A stretch of DNA of 64,000 nt. Origin: Embiotoca jacksoni (Eukaryota; Chordata; Actinopteri; Embiotocidae). The translations under genes and the position numbers were made by a program. The notes beneath the pieces were generated by a model that saw only the letters and a program-made list of their open reading frames with translations, was not told where the DNA came from and ran no database searches. Location of the stretch: NCBI GenBank assembly GCA_022577435.1, contig JAKOON010000011.1, positions 7,471,501 through 7,535,500 of the forward strand, in the 5' to 3' direction. Positions within the stretch are counted from its first letter, which is position 1; every line of letters begins with the position of its first letter. This document shows positions 13,168 through 62,795 of this stretch, one piece after another.

Positions 13168-13865
13168 AGGCAAGGCAAGTTTATTTGTATAGCACATTTC
13201 AGCAACAAGGCAATTCAAAGTGCTTCACATAAAACCATTAAAAACATCGAAACATAAAGCAAAAGAAAAGGACTTTTAAAGACAATTAGTAACAGTGACT
13301 AAAACATTAAAAACAGTCATTAAAACATTAAACAAGCTAAAACTAGAGTAAAACTTACAGTGCCGTTTAAGAAATAAAATACAGTAGTAAAATGCAGAAA
13401 TGCAAGAAATGAATCAACATCCTTGAATCTGGTTCCGTGAAAGGCAGCAGCAAACAGAAAAGTCTTCGCTCTTGATTTAAAGCAGCTGAGAGTCTCAGCA
13501 GACCTGCAGCTTTCTGGGACTTTGTTCCAGATAATGTGGAGCAGAAAAACTGAACGCTGCTTCTCCACGTTTAGTTCTGACTCTGGGAACAGAAAGGAGA
13601 CCCGTCCCAGAGGTCATGAGGTCGCAGCAGATCAGACATGTATTTTGGCCCTAAACCATTCACTGCTTTATAAACCAACAGCAGGATTTTAAAATGGATT
13701 CTTTGTTGGACAAGAAGCCAGTGTAAAGACCTCAGAACTGGAGTGATGTGACTTTCAATCATTCTTCCTTGGCACCAAAAACAATTACTTCTGTTTTATC
13801 GTTATTTAATTGAAGAAAATTCTGGCACGTCCAGTTGTTGATTTGTTCAATGCATTTACCCAGCC
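13168..13865 (-). mobile_element. L2/Maui-like LINE, 5'-truncated, internally deleted
   Basis: On the minus strand, 13863-13762 encodes reverse-transcriptase residues INNWTCQNFLQLNNDKTEV and then IVFGAKEE. From 13762 to 13571, in a shifted frame, comes HITPVLRSLHWLLVQQRIHF, then KILLLVYKAVNGLGPKYMSD. A further frameshift leads to VPESCRSAETLSCFKSRAKT. The tail, 13168-13260, is the well-known fish LINE end (plus-strand aaggcaagtttatttgtata). In intact family members about 100 residues separate the first two blocks, so roughly 300 bases are missing at 13762. The copy cannot make an active protein. Confidence 0.8.
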
Positions 13866-14945
13866 CTTGTATATAAGGATAAGGCTCCCAAAACAAAGAA
13901 TAAAAAATATCTAAAGTATTGAAATTGGTCTATACATTGATTGGTTACTTATTTCAAAATATAAATTGCCAGAGAAAGAAATAGTAGACATCAGTTTCTT
14001 CTAATATTCAAATGTATTGCTTTCCTCTATGTTATATTAATGCAAACTGAATATCTTTGGACTGTTGGACAATATCAAGATTTCACCTTTTGGGTTCTAG
14101 AACATTTTCATGGTCATTTGGATCATATTCATTACTTTTTTTTTTACTTGCAAGGTCCCCTTCAAACATGATTTAAATAATGAAATAATTGTGTGTGTTT
14201 GACCTGTCCTACTTTCAAAAAGTTTAAGTGCTAGACACAAGATGTCCCCTGTACTTCCCTGTCAGGTTCACTTTCAGTGTTTGGTATGTGGACTGGAGGC
14301 TTCCAGGTTCTCCAGCACACTTGTGCAAGTTTCATGCTGGTCCACGATTGGCTACCAAACGAGTAGTGATGTCACAAAATCTAGAAACTTTCCCCCTTTA
14401 GTAAATTAATGTGTAAATAGACTTTTGGTGTCAAACTCTGCAGATTCGGCAAAGTGAAGCATCCAAGTGAAGTAACAATAATGAAAACACACTCGATACC
14501 CTTTCACAAAGCATCGTTAAACACATAATTCATATTAGTATTCATTCAGTATTCACGGGCAGTCTGTTTAAGTACTTAAGTTGCGTTTTAGCTAAGCAGT
14601 GTATGATGTTGCCAGAGGCAGTGCTGCAGGTGAATTAACTGATAGTTTGCTTGTCATTCAGTGTCTGACATTTGTTCTCCGCGGCAGAGATTTATGACAA
14701 AAAAAACCAACAGTTTGCATCTGTTCCCCTGAGTGGTTTAAGGAAAATGTGCAAAATGTGTTCTCCCTTCTTCCAGTGGTGTGATTTCTATTTCCTCTGT
14801 AGAACGCTTCTTTCATTACGGTTTTGTCTTTTTTCCCTTCATCCTGAGACAAAGGGATGGTTACATCACTGCAGGGGGCGCTGTTAGTTTTTAAAAGCAC
14901 GGCTCTCTGACTTGGCATTTGCCCCAGCTTTTTAACTGAAACCGG

Positions 14946-14966
14946 CTGCTGCTGCTGCTGCTGCTG
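14946..14966. repeat. (CTG)7 trinucleotide repeat
   Basis: Seven pure CTG units on the sense strand of intron 1. Confidence 0.9.
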
Positions 14967-17900
14967 GGTCGTTTCCACAGAGATTATCGATGCTGAGGCA
15001 AAGAGATTACCTCCAGCAAACAAATTGGTTTATTGTGATTTCTCAACTCGAGTATGTTAATAAGCAGGAAACAAGGCATTCGGCAGCAGATAGACATCAT
15101 GCGGCCGGGATTGCTGGTTCAAAGAGGGAAATAGTATTCATAAGAAATTGACTGAAAAAAGAGGTGAGGTTAAGTCAAGTCCTCATACAGGGAATGTGTG
15201 GCCCCCTCCTGCTTTCTCTTTGAAATACAAAAACAAATTAATAAAATAAAACTAGCCTCCAGGGGACACATCGTCTCCACACAGATGGATTTATGTAGCC
15301 AAATACATGCTTTGTTTTTTACATGCAAACCAAGGCAGTCATATCTTTTACAGCAATTCTGTGAAGAACACCTTTAGGATTCGTCCTTACCTTGTGAGAG
15401 TCATTTCACTTCTCCAGTGGAGTTGCATTGAATGGCTTCCATGAGGAATGCAAAGTGCCCGCTCTCTTGCGTCTATCGAGTGTCTGAAAGGAGCCACACA
15501 TCTGGATTTTTATTTGTGTAAATTGCAGATATTCAGGAGTATAAGAATAGAGCCACGTTCAATTTATGGCCCTACGTCCGCCCTCTAATGACAAGACACC
15601 AACATTTATCAAATTAACTGCTGTCAAGTGGCTGTGCAGTCACGGGAGGATTACGGCAGAAAGGCTGTGCTCAAGTTCATTTGACGGCACGTCTGTCCCC
15701 TCCAGCGATGCTGTGGCTGAGGCTTCACTTTAATTTTCACAGCTTTCCACTCTCACTCGTCTACCAGCCCCCTTTCCTCTGTGCTAAATTGTCTCTAAAT
15801 TGGATATTTAGAAGATGGAGGAACTCAGGGGAAGGGGTGTCCTCCCTGTTTTTTCTCCTCTCTTTGATAGTCCACATAATGTATATTTATTTAGCAGTAA
15901 TGAGAATTGCAGCATTATCCAGGAGACTGGGATGCATCTTATTTATCTCTAGTATCCAGACTTGACCTCTTCAATAAGCTTAGCCCTCCCAAATCCACTG
16001 TGCCCCACCAGCTGTATATGAGTCAGATTTGGGGTGGGGTGATTGGGGTGAGGCAGGCGGCGGGGGGGGTGAGGGGTGGCGTTAAAACACACCCTTCAAC
16101 CTCTGACTACATTCTCCTCTCTCCTCAAATAGCTGGATTAAGAAAGGAGCCCATGAGGGTTGTAGCGCAACATTAGCATCCTGTGGGGCCGGGCGGGGCT
16201 TTAAGGTCAGTGTGTGAGTGGGTTTGTATTTGTGTGTGTGCGCTTGAGAAGCAGCTAGAGGTGAGGTTATATTGGCAGTGTTAGGACGACAGGCCTCTTC
16301 CCCAGGTCCAATAAAGGCGTCAGCATCCGGGGCAGATTTATGACTGCCATGCTGAGTGGAAAGCCTGATGGGGGGATGGAAAGGCAGCTCACTATCGAGG
16401 ATATCTTGTGCTTCCTTTGAGAGTCACTCCCCTTCTCTCTCTAATTCCATGGCTCTCCGTCTGTTGCATTGTCTCTGTGCTCTGTCTTGATTGATATTTA
16501 CCATTTTCTTTCTTTTCAGGTCATTTTCAGAATTATTTCTGTTGTAAGAGTGGTTTATTTCCGACCTTATTTTTTTTTTTTACTTTCACCCGTCCGAGAG
16601 CATCACGGGGCTTTAGGCAACGATTATGTCCTTTGTCTGTCGGCCACCGCTCTCTTCATTTCAGTTAAACTCATACGAGCCTTTTAATTCCCTGAATGTG
16701 TGAAAATGAGGCAAATAGATGGTTAGCGATAGTTACAACTAACACTTGAAATGATGAAGGCACTTGCAAATGTCAAGGTAATAGAAAATGTAAACCATAC
16801 TTTGTTGTTTCATTTTTACATCTTTACTGAAGATTTCCTCGAGAAATAATTTTTTAAATAATAAACAAAATGAACCAAAACAATGCCAAAGAGGAAAATC
16901 GTGTGTAGATAATAATGAGAATGATTACTCAACAAAATGTAAATCAAGACTCTAAACCTCTCACATTTCAGTTTGAATCTAATATTATTACTTTTTATCA
17001 GTTTGTTTCCTGGATTTTTTTTTTTGGTCAATGCTTTTCTATAAAAGAAACCATAAAGTGCATCTTTGGATGGATGGAAAAAAAACAACACTAAATGGAA
17101 ATGCTATTGACTCTTCCAGTCCATAAAAGAATTGATAAACAGTTACTGATTGGTTTGGGTTAAACTCAAAACAAATTGCTCCGAAATTTAAACCATCGAC
17201 TGGGCTTGAAAACAATTAAAACATAAAGTGTAAGTAAAAATCATACAACTAAAAGATCTTAAGCGTAAACAAAACAAATATTTCAAAATGGTCTCATTCT
17301 GCTTCTCAAAAGCATTTTAAGACAAACTTCCACAAAGGCACATTTCAGTACACGTGGCAGATGTAGCACCTTCTCTCAAAACTGTTGTCCACATGTCGTA
17401 GGAAGAAACAACTGAGACAGTCAACGACAGAGCAGAGCGAATCAAAATTGAGTGGTATAAAATAAAGAGTAAAGTGAGAATGAACTGAGAAGAAAATGAG
17501 AAGAAGAGAAATATTGAAAGAAACTCTAAGTGGCCTCTCAAAATCACAGCTTTTTAAAACAAAAAGGCATCGATCGTGTACTGTGGTGCTAAAAACAGAT
17601 TATACACCACAGCTGCTAATGTTCAGCTGACAAACACGCTTTGCGAGGTCATTTAAAAATGTTCAATAATACTGCAGATTCAGTGCCAGAATATTAGCGC
17701 TGACCCAAGAAATGAACTTCCTTTATACGGTTTTTTTTTTTTACTACAAATACAAAAAAAAAAGTATTTTAAGTAAACAGACAGACAAGAAAATCTCATA
17801 AGTACACACAATATGAATCTACAGTACAGCCAGCAGACAATTAGCTCAGGTTAGCTTAAAGAGTGGGAGCACAGAGAAGCAGGTGGATCTTCCCACCATA

Positions 17901-18547
17901 TAATAAACACATCACATTTTGTTTATTCAATAATGTAAACACATAAATTTGAAAGTCAAAAGTGGTGATTTTTTTTTTTGACTTCATATCTAAAGATTGA
18001 AAATTGATGTATTTGCCAGAATGTATAACTCCTTTAAAAAAAAAAAAGAAAAGAAGCTAAAGTTCTTAAACAGTAAATGTTGGTCAAATGAAAGCAACCG
18101 TACAATAATGTTTTCTAAATGACGGCGTAACATTCGGAAACGTACGATTCGAATCAAGTTGATTCGATTGTGAGTCGAACCAGATATTGGGTTTGTTTGC
18201 TTGAAGTTTACACACACAGTGACACTTAACCATCGTCCAGGCTCCAGAGCATCCCCTGTATCACACGCAGCACCCAGACGTTGCACCGAGTCAACAGCTG
18301 CAAGCAGCCTCCACGTACAGTCTTCTGTTATATGGCATTTCAGTGTCACATGATACGCTGATACTCTGATACCCCTGCCCTGCCTGTGATATTGTTTTGG
18401 AAAGGCCTGTGTGTTGCCATGGCAGCTGAGCACCAGCTATTCCCAGTGTGTTTGCGGTTTTCCACCTGCAGCAGGAAAAAGACCTGTTCCCCTCCCAAAC
18501 ACTGTTTCCATGTAAACATTTTACAGGAATGTGTGTGCTTATGTGCT

Positions 18548-18548
<1 letters not shown>

Positions 18549-18604
<56 letters not shown>
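18549..18604. repeat. (GT)n microsatellite
   Basis: About 28 units, in the same orientation as the next tract 110 bases on. Confidence 0.95.
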
Positions 18605-18607
<3 letters not shown>

Positions 18608-18710
18608 TATTTCTGCGGGTTGAAGCAGAGTTTGGTTGTTTTGTTTCACCAATTGCTCCAGGAAGAAATCAATGGGTTGAATGTTTTTTTGGAGAATAAC
18701 ATAAGGCTGA

Positions 18711-18714
<4 letters not shown>

Positions 18715-18789
<75 letters not shown>
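18715..18789. repeat. (TG)n microsatellite
   Basis: About 37 units, followed by three tgaatgtgta-type units to about 18822. Confidence 0.95.
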
Positions 18790-18792
<3 letters not shown>

Positions 18793-20317
18793 ACTGTGTA
18801 TGAATGTGTATGAATGTGTATGTCTGTTTGCCTTGCTCTTTAGGCACAGGTGCTCTTCGTCATATTCTCAGTTTATTCTTCTCCCGTGGGCGGTAGTTTG
18901 GGATACGAGAGAGTCGGGGAAGGTGAGGCAGCTCACGGGTCACCAGGATGAAGAGGCCAGCTGTGGAGTCCTCAAATAGGTGGAAATACTAGCGATGAGT
19001 TCACCAAAAAGGAGAGAAAGATGAAATGAAGCCAGATAGGAAAAATAAAACAAAGCGTGTGAGAGGAGGATGGAGAGAAAGTGACTCGAGGCGACGTTAG
19101 AAGCAGCGTCTGAGCCGAGATGAGGTCGGACTGAAACTTAGTGTTTGACGACTGCAGGCTACTGTGACCCATTAACAGACTTGTAAAACTCAGGCCCTCC
19201 CCCTTTGGAAACTGCAGGTCATGTACACACACTACATGTGCAGGTAATCACATGCTAATAATAATTACTCTAATAATCTCAAATATCTGGATTGACTTGT
19301 TTCATTTGTAAAAAGCAGATAAACTGAAGCTATTTAGTTTATAGTTTTTATACCTTTGAGACATGCATTTCCCAGAGGATTCTCTGTTTAGTCATAATCA
19401 CAGCTGAGGTGATAAATGTGGCATTTCATGTATTCTCATTTCATGAACTCTTTGTCATTATTATTCATATTTGTGGTTTTAGGTTTGTGACTGTGCCCCC
19501 TTTTCACCAGGAGTTGGTTCCAGCTTTAAATTTTTTGTTTGGATGCTCGGCATGTTTGGCCTCAGGGCTGCGTGTTGGCACAGCAGGCATGCCACGCAAC
19601 ATGCATACACACAATCTCTGCGTTTCCAGTCACAGCAGTTTTCCAAAGGAAGGTATGGTTTTTAAAAAGAAAGTCTTGCAGTTATTCAAGTGGTCTGGAG
19701 AAACAGCTGGAGGAGAGATTTATTTTAGCTTGAGATGTTATAGGCTCCCTAACATGAATACATAGAGGCGGGGTCAGAAAATACAGAAAGAAAAACATGC
19801 CAGGATGGTACTCATTCATTTCCCACTTGGTGTTTTTCATATCCACACCCTGTATTTTTAGACAAGCGATGAATCAGTGCTAAAAATGTGCTGTGACTTT
19901 TTGTTCCTCCGTTGTCCTTATATGAAGGCTTTTGCTGTAAACAAGCTGTAAAATGCTGCATATATGCAAAAGACCAAAAATGAATGAGGAATGCGCAAGA
20001 TTTGTTTGCTGTAAGGTTTTGCATTGTGGGAAGACACTGTTTGAACCAAATACATACGCGCACACACTGATCCTCTATGTTGGTCTTCGCCTGGCGGGAT
20101 GCCATTGGTTGAAGCAGGCGCAGTGGGCAGCACCCACCCACAAGCGGTAGTGAGTACGCGGAGCAAACGGTGAGTGGGCTGAAGGTCACACGAGCCCCGG
20201 ACACGCTGGCATTCTTCTTTCTATTACTTTCACTCTTCTTTTTTTTTTCTCCTCACTCCAAAACCTGTGACTTTAGGAACATATGTCTGCTCATGTGCTG
20301 ATATAAGCCAACAATTT

Positions 20318-20342
20318 AAAAAAAAAAAAAAAAAAAAAAAAA
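20318..20342. repeat. A25 tract
   Basis: An uninterrupted run of A in intron 1. It could be the tail of an old retroposon, but no body was recognised before it. Confidence 0.9.
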
Positions 20343-21465
20343 TGCAAAAGAGACTGCAGGTGCTATAGAGGAATCAGAAAATGTGTTTCCAAGCTTGCAA
20401 TTGGTGTGAACTGCAGAGTAGTCTGTGTGTATGTGTTTGTGACTCTGGACAGCACTGTGGCATGTTATTAGTCTGAGTCAGCACAGAGGAGGCCCGGCCA
20501 GCTCTCCGAGAAGTGCCACTCTGTTGACTGTAGGAGTGGGAGGAGATGAGCAAAAGGTCCTCTGAGATGTATGATGTCTTCCCCTCAGCTGTTGCACACC
20601 ACGTTCCCCGAACCGCTGACTGTATTCACTCGTCCTGGAAGAACAGCTTTAACTCACGTGTGTAATGGAAGCCACAAGTTGAGCTTCAATGAAATGCATC
20701 GTCTCGCCGAGTGTGACACCGTAAAACAAGTCATTCAGTTGTCAGTTTGTAGTTTGTTTTTGCATCCAGCTCACTGACCTTTGTTTCTTGTTCTTTCTGT
20801 CTCTCCCACCTCTCTTCGTAAAGGGCAGCACTCATGATCACAGGCAAAATCACTTTGTGCTGGCAGAACTGTTATTTTCCCACAGAGAAAGCGATAGTGC
20901 CCATCGCAGAAGCAGGTCAGAGGGAAGTTGCTGAAAATTTCCCTCGAGATGCTGCACTCAGTGTTAAAATTATTTGAACCTTGACCCAGTTTTTTTTTGT
21001 CTGCCTTTTAAAGTGTTTCCTCTTTGAGTTTTCGTGTGAATGCAAGCACAAAGATGCAGGGGAAATTCATTTTCTGTGCCCCAGTTTCCAGAACTGCATT
21101 AATTAGTATTGGAAATTAACTCTTCAAGATTTGGCAACCTTCTGAGAGCAAGAAACCAATCAGCAAATGTAAGACATGATCCTGCTCCGTGTGCAGGAAG
21201 TCTGTCTCCCTACCTTTGTCTGAACTCAGAGCCAAGCAGAAAGCTTTACAGCAGGTCGATTTGGTCATTTGCCTGTCTAAAGATGTCTATATGTAATAGA
21301 AATCAGGTTGAATTATTACAGACATATTTGCATTTGTAATATGTTAGCTGATATATAAAATGTTAAACCGGTCTGCTGCAACCTGTCTCATAAAGCAGAA
21401 ACCTTACGAAAGTTGGCCAAATGTGAAAGATGCAAACTTAAGTTTAGTTTTTTCTCCCATCGCAG

Positions 21466-58072
<36,607 letters not shown>

Positions 58073-58436
58073 AGCTAACACTGATTGAGACTTTGACCTA
58101 GTACGTGTGAAATACAGATGGACACCGGCTCAAAATGAGCCTATCGTAGTATGTTTTCGAATTGACTGACTGTACTCCGTTGGGCTCTTGCAACTGGGAA
58201 GGATCGTCTCTGTCGATGCCTGCTGTGCTTGAACACAAGAGGGTGCCAATGGGCCTCGAAAGCTCACAGGACGCGAGGTCCTTGCCATTCATATCGCTCA
58301 TTACCTGATAGTTGGTATGATTCCTTATACCCTTGTGATTTTATGGGTACACCTGCCATCCACATTTCTCCACCTTGCTTTTTGTTGGTCTCGGCACTGA
58401 ACCTTTACAACTCATACTATATAGTTGTGGTTCATA

Positions 58437-58442
58437 AATAAA
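58437..58442 (+). terminator. Polyadenylation signal AATAAA, proximal
   Basis: AATAAA lies 365 bases after the stop codon. A T/GT-rich stretch (58485-58512) follows about 45 bases later, as expected for a cleavage site. It would give a short transcript. Confidence 0.45.
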
Positions 58443-58921
58443 GAAGTTGGAGGGATCAAAATCAGACAACAAGGAACGAAACATGTCTTTTCTTGATTTC
58501 TGGGATTGGTTTGCCAACAAATCAGATTTTCCATGTACCTTTGCGTTTGGGCATTGTTCTCCGTTTGTGTTTATTTTGGACAATCATGAAGTCAAGACTC
58601 TTGCAAAATGTGTTTCTCCATCTCAGACATCGCTTCATGTTGTGTTGAGGAAAATTCTTACTGTGTCTTACATAATCTCAGTGCATTCTTTCAGACAGGA
58701 GGAGACATTTGTGCTGTTTGTTGGAGTTTAGAGTCAACATGTGTGGAGCTGCCACTGGCTGTACCAGCTGTCCACTACACTGGCTTTTTGTGTCACAAAA
58801 AAGCACAGGAAGCCAACATCTGTATGTTAAAGTGTTTACAACGTAAACAAAACCCTGTTGGACTCAAATACTACAGCTTGAGGAAGTGTAAAAAAAAAAA
58901 AAAAGGAACCCACTGATTAGT

Positions 58922-58927
58922 AATAAA
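58922..58927 (+). terminator. Polyadenylation signal AATAAA, middle
   Basis: AATAAA is followed by a clear GT-rich element (tttgtgttgtgtctc near 58976-58990). A run of 15 A at about 58890 sits just upstream. Confidence 0.4.
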
Positions 58928-59171
58928 CTGTAGTCTGACTGCCTGCAGTTTCTCCAACCATAAGATTTCCTCTGTTTGTGTTGTGTCTCAAGGTAGTCTT
59001 CAGCTTAAATACCCAGGAAGCAATATATTTTCTAACATAGGAATTGTCTGTGTTTATATCTTTGCTGACGAAATGTCCTTCTTATTGTAACATAGGACGT
59101 CTTGCCAAATTCATGGTTTTTTTTTTGTTTCTAGGAAAAAAGGAAGCCGTTGTATTTACAGATACAGTACA

Positions 59172-59179
59172 TGTACATA
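59172..59179 (+). promoter_or_regulatory. Pumilio-type site TGTACATA
   Basis: The sequence fits the Pumilio consensus TGTANATA on the mRNA strand. One 8-base match is weak evidence on its own. Confidence 0.25.
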
Positions 59180-60929
59180 ATCTTAAAGTTGTATTTTTTT
59201 TCTTTTTGGTTAACTGTCTAATCATTATTGCTGTTATTGTAATTTATTTTGAGGGGGCCTGGTGGAGAAATTGGTTTGTTTTTCTATGTGAACTTTGTTC
59301 CGTTTAAGAAAGTGGTAGGTCTTAGCCTTGACCCTAAGTCTTGCAGGTAAGCAAGCGAGATTTAGCCTTGTTCTAATAGAAGCTACTCAGCTGTCCTGTC
59401 CAGCCTATTAATTATTCATTTAAATAATTATTATGAAGGTGACACACATTATAGTTACATACTGTACGCTGCTGTGGAAAAGGCACAAGCTCTTTAACTG
59501 CTGGCTATTGCTCAGCAGAACGTCTCACATCCAGAGACCATCGCCTGTCTGGTTTAAACATTATGCAATGTCATAATACAGCACACACATATATGACATT
59601 GTCTCTTTTTGTACCATTTATTCTGTGGCTGCAGAAGTGCACACATGCAATGTTCAAACTACTGTATAATAATTCAAATGACCTGAGCACTCATCATTTA
59701 TCTCCAAATGAAGAGCATATCTATTGGCTTTAATGACAAAACATTAGTTTGCTTCTTCTTTTTTTTCTTTTTTAATTTCTCTCACACACATGATCAAATG
59801 TCCCATTAACTCTTTGTCTGTAATCTGATGGCCAAGTTAAATATGAGCATTTTGTTGTTACTAAAATTACATTTTTCATTTTAATTTAACATGCAGGCAT
59901 GTTTTATTGATTGTTTTTTTTTTCTTTTTGGTCCTGTTACTAGTCTTGTTCACAAATGTTTCCTCACAGATTTGGATTTGCGATGTTCCCAGTTCACGAT
60001 GACCTTGTTTACATTACAACAGCATGTCTTTTTCCTGGCCAATTTAAGGATAAATATCATGATTGGTTTTCCATATATAGAATAGGCATAAAACTAAAAG
60101 CAATGGATCAGTTAAATGGATCTGAAAAGGGCTCATGTGTGGTCCATGATTAAGAAAGCATAAGAAGACATACATGATTATTATTCAATTATATTCATAG
60201 CAAAAATTGGTTTTATCTGTTTATAGGTTCTTGAGGAAGAGTAATGTTTGCTCTTAACTACAAACAAACTCTCAAAATGCTAAATTTATACTAATTTTAA
60301 ATTAAAGACATTTGTGTGGCCTATCGTCATCTTGGTGTATAGATTGTAGATAAAACACCCCTATTGTGTCAGCCTCATGAATAATACTGTCCGGATTTTC
60401 TTCTGAAAGTGCTCACACAGCACAGTTGTGTTATAATTTCACTGCCATTGTGTATTTCCACTGATTTTGGCCCACTGTAGCATGCTAAAAGTCTTTCATC
60501 ATCTATATTTTAGGATGTTAGACAGAATGAATCCGCCATCCATTCATTTATTCATTAACTCACCTTTATAACGAGTCCCAATGGCCTGCACTTCTCTACC
60601 CTATCGTGCCTCGACACTTACGCTTTTTGTTTAGCGCCTGTGGTACACTCAATGTCAGTGAAAACACTGACAGTGGAAACACTCATTCTCCTGTTGCCTT
60701 TGCTGAGGACAGCCACACACGTCTTTCATCTCTTATAGACTAAGACAGGACCTTAAACTTAAGCATGGTCTTAGCTCATACCTACATGCCTGTTTGACTT
60801 GTCACCTTCACCTGACTGTGATCCTATAAGTGAAACTGTGTTAAAATTGGTCTTATTGGGGCAACGGACAGAATTTCTTTCCCACTATCTTGTTTTTGCT
60901 CTTGAAGTTTAATTCCCTGTAATGCCTTT

Positions 60930-60946
60930 TATTTTTATTTATTTAT
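60930..60946 (+). promoter_or_regulatory. AU-rich element in 3' UTR
   Basis: TTATTTATTTAT at 60935-60946 contains the UUAUUUAUU nonamer with overlapping AUUUA pentamers. In mRNA this type of site binds decay factors such as TTP or HuR. It counts only if the long 3' UTR is made. Confidence 0.35.
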
Positions 60947-62037
60947 GCCTTCTCCCAGTTTGGTATAAGACAGTCTGCTGGAACTATTTATTATTGATAT
61001 AATATCATCTAAAGCTAAATTTTATTTTAAAAAGTGCTCTTTTTTTTATTGTGTGCTTTCTTTGGGAAATTCCAAGTCTTACATTACGTTCTGTTCATCA
61101 GCTGTTGTTCTTTGAGCATCCTTTTAAAGTCACAACAGTTTGTCTCTATTTTGTCCCAGAATCACAACCACTGTGTAGATCTGCAAGCGTCTTTTAACCC
61201 TCAATTCCTGCATTGTTAGCTCATCTTTGGTTATTTGTATTGTACAACAGACTGGCCACTGTGATTGTTTAGCTATCTGATTTAGATAACTGAATAGCAG
61301 GTGCAGGTTCTTGGCCATTTAAATGGTAGATTCTGTAAGTTCAAGTAACTCAAACTTCTCATACTTTTCCATAGAGTTGTATAATGTGTATTATATTAGA
61401 GAATACATAATTTGGTTTCCCTTATATTATCGTGGCGTCCACTGACGTATGATCATTAAGGGTTGAGCTGGTACACCTCTAGTCTCTGAAAATCTGAAAT
61501 GTCAGTATGTGGTAGAGGAGAAAAGAGTCTTATATTACTCTTAATCTGCTTTGTTTTGGTCTGTTGATTGTCACTGTAACTGCATGCACCCTCCATGATA
61601 CAGTTCCCTCCATAACCCCAGTCCAACCAAATAGATTTGATTTTCTGTGGAGTAGCCTGAAGATATGGTACATTTTTCTCTATATGAAAGTTCAAAATCT
61701 CTTGAATTTATTGTACATGACCCTGATAGTTATCGCTACATGTCCATACTATAGTTAATACTTTGAAACGATCCACTTCTCTGACATCATGCTACCATTA
61801 ATTAGGCTACTTTAACCCTTGAAAAATATTTTGTTTTCTTCAATATATAACAATGTAAAGCTGAGGGTGAGACTTGCTGACCAACCACAAACACTCTTTT
61901 TATTCCTCAATTTTTGACTCTTGTTCCTGTTAAATATTCAATGTTCTGCTTGTAGAACTGTAAAAAGGAATACTGTATTCTGAGGGCAAACATGTTTGGA
62001 AGGCATTTGCAGCCTATGTTTGTACACAAAAATGTTA

Positions 62038-62043
62038 AATAAA
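62038..62043 (+). terminator. Polyadenylation signal AATAAA, distal
   Basis: The signal sits in ttaaataaaacc. A cleavage-type CA lies about 20 bases later and a TTTTTTTG element at 62070-62076. Its spacing is the best of the candidates. Confidence 0.5.
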
Positions 62044-62789
62044 ACCTCCTGTATCTGCATACAATATGTTTTTTTGTTAAAATCGAGAGGCTGTAGTCTG
62101 TTAGCTCATTTTTTTTTCTCATGTCTTTCACTCTATGAAGCCTGGAGATGCTCACACAGAAGTAAATATTTCGTAGTCACACTTCAACATGACATTGTTT
62201 ATGATGTAATGGATTTATCGCGTATACAGTCACATGTTTTGAAGTTAAAGTTATACATCCACATGTTCACATTAACTACACATACATTATATCATGCAAC
62301 TTGCAAAATATGCTAATTCTGAGTTTTATAGAGTGCATAATTTCTCACTGCATGTTGTAAAATCTATTAAATAGAGAGCAACAGCAGAGACAAAGAGGAA
62401 GACTAACAGTGACTCCTACTGATTGAACTTAAGTGCTGCAGGTTCAGTTTGTCATTGACTTTTGATTATAAATCAGAAACAATATTTGAAGACATTTGAT
62501 GTACCAGAAAAATTGCTGGAAGCTGGCTTCTTAAGATGTAAGTGGTGTTGATGTTGATTAATTATAGTAAATATCCATGCATACCTTTATTTAGCTTCAA
62601 CTTGTTTGGACAGGATAATCTTTAACAGAATTATTTGGACATGTAGGTCTAAACCACATGTTCAGCAACAATACAATGACAGAAGACACAACAACTGTCA
62701 TTCATTTAGAGTTAAGTCCTCAATGAGAACAGGATATAACAAATTGGAGCAGGCCTACTTTAGTATGATGTTACTTGAACCTTGCTGCA

Positions 62790-62795
62790 AATAAA
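62790..62795 (+). terminator. Additional AATAAA downstream
   Basis: AATAAA in gcaaataaatgtgtg is followed by tttcctttgt. It could be an even more distal bcr end or chance, because such hexamers are common in AT-rich DNA. Confidence 0.2.

Larger units (their letters stand above)
58073..62060 (+). other. bcr: Probable bcr 3' untranslated region
   Basis: This is T-rich sequence without long microsatellites, unlike the introns. It holds AATAAA signals at 58437, 58922 and 62038, and an AU-rich element near 60935. The extent is inferred: only the start, after the TAG stop, is certain. Open frames here have no recognisable product. A distal end near 62.06 kb would give about 4 kb of 3' UTR, long but believable for this gene. 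Confidence 0.5.

Noticed and set aside
12672..13232. 186-codon open frame in intron 1
   Set aside because: No recognisable domain, no splice-linked context, and its end reads into the antisense tail of the LINE.
20318..20342. Processed pseudogene marked by an A25 tail
   Set aside because: No gene-like sequence was recognised in the preceding kilobase and no target duplication was seen.
58447..58731. Open frames after the bcr stop
   Set aside because: They lie in the T-rich 3' UTR and have no start context or similarity.
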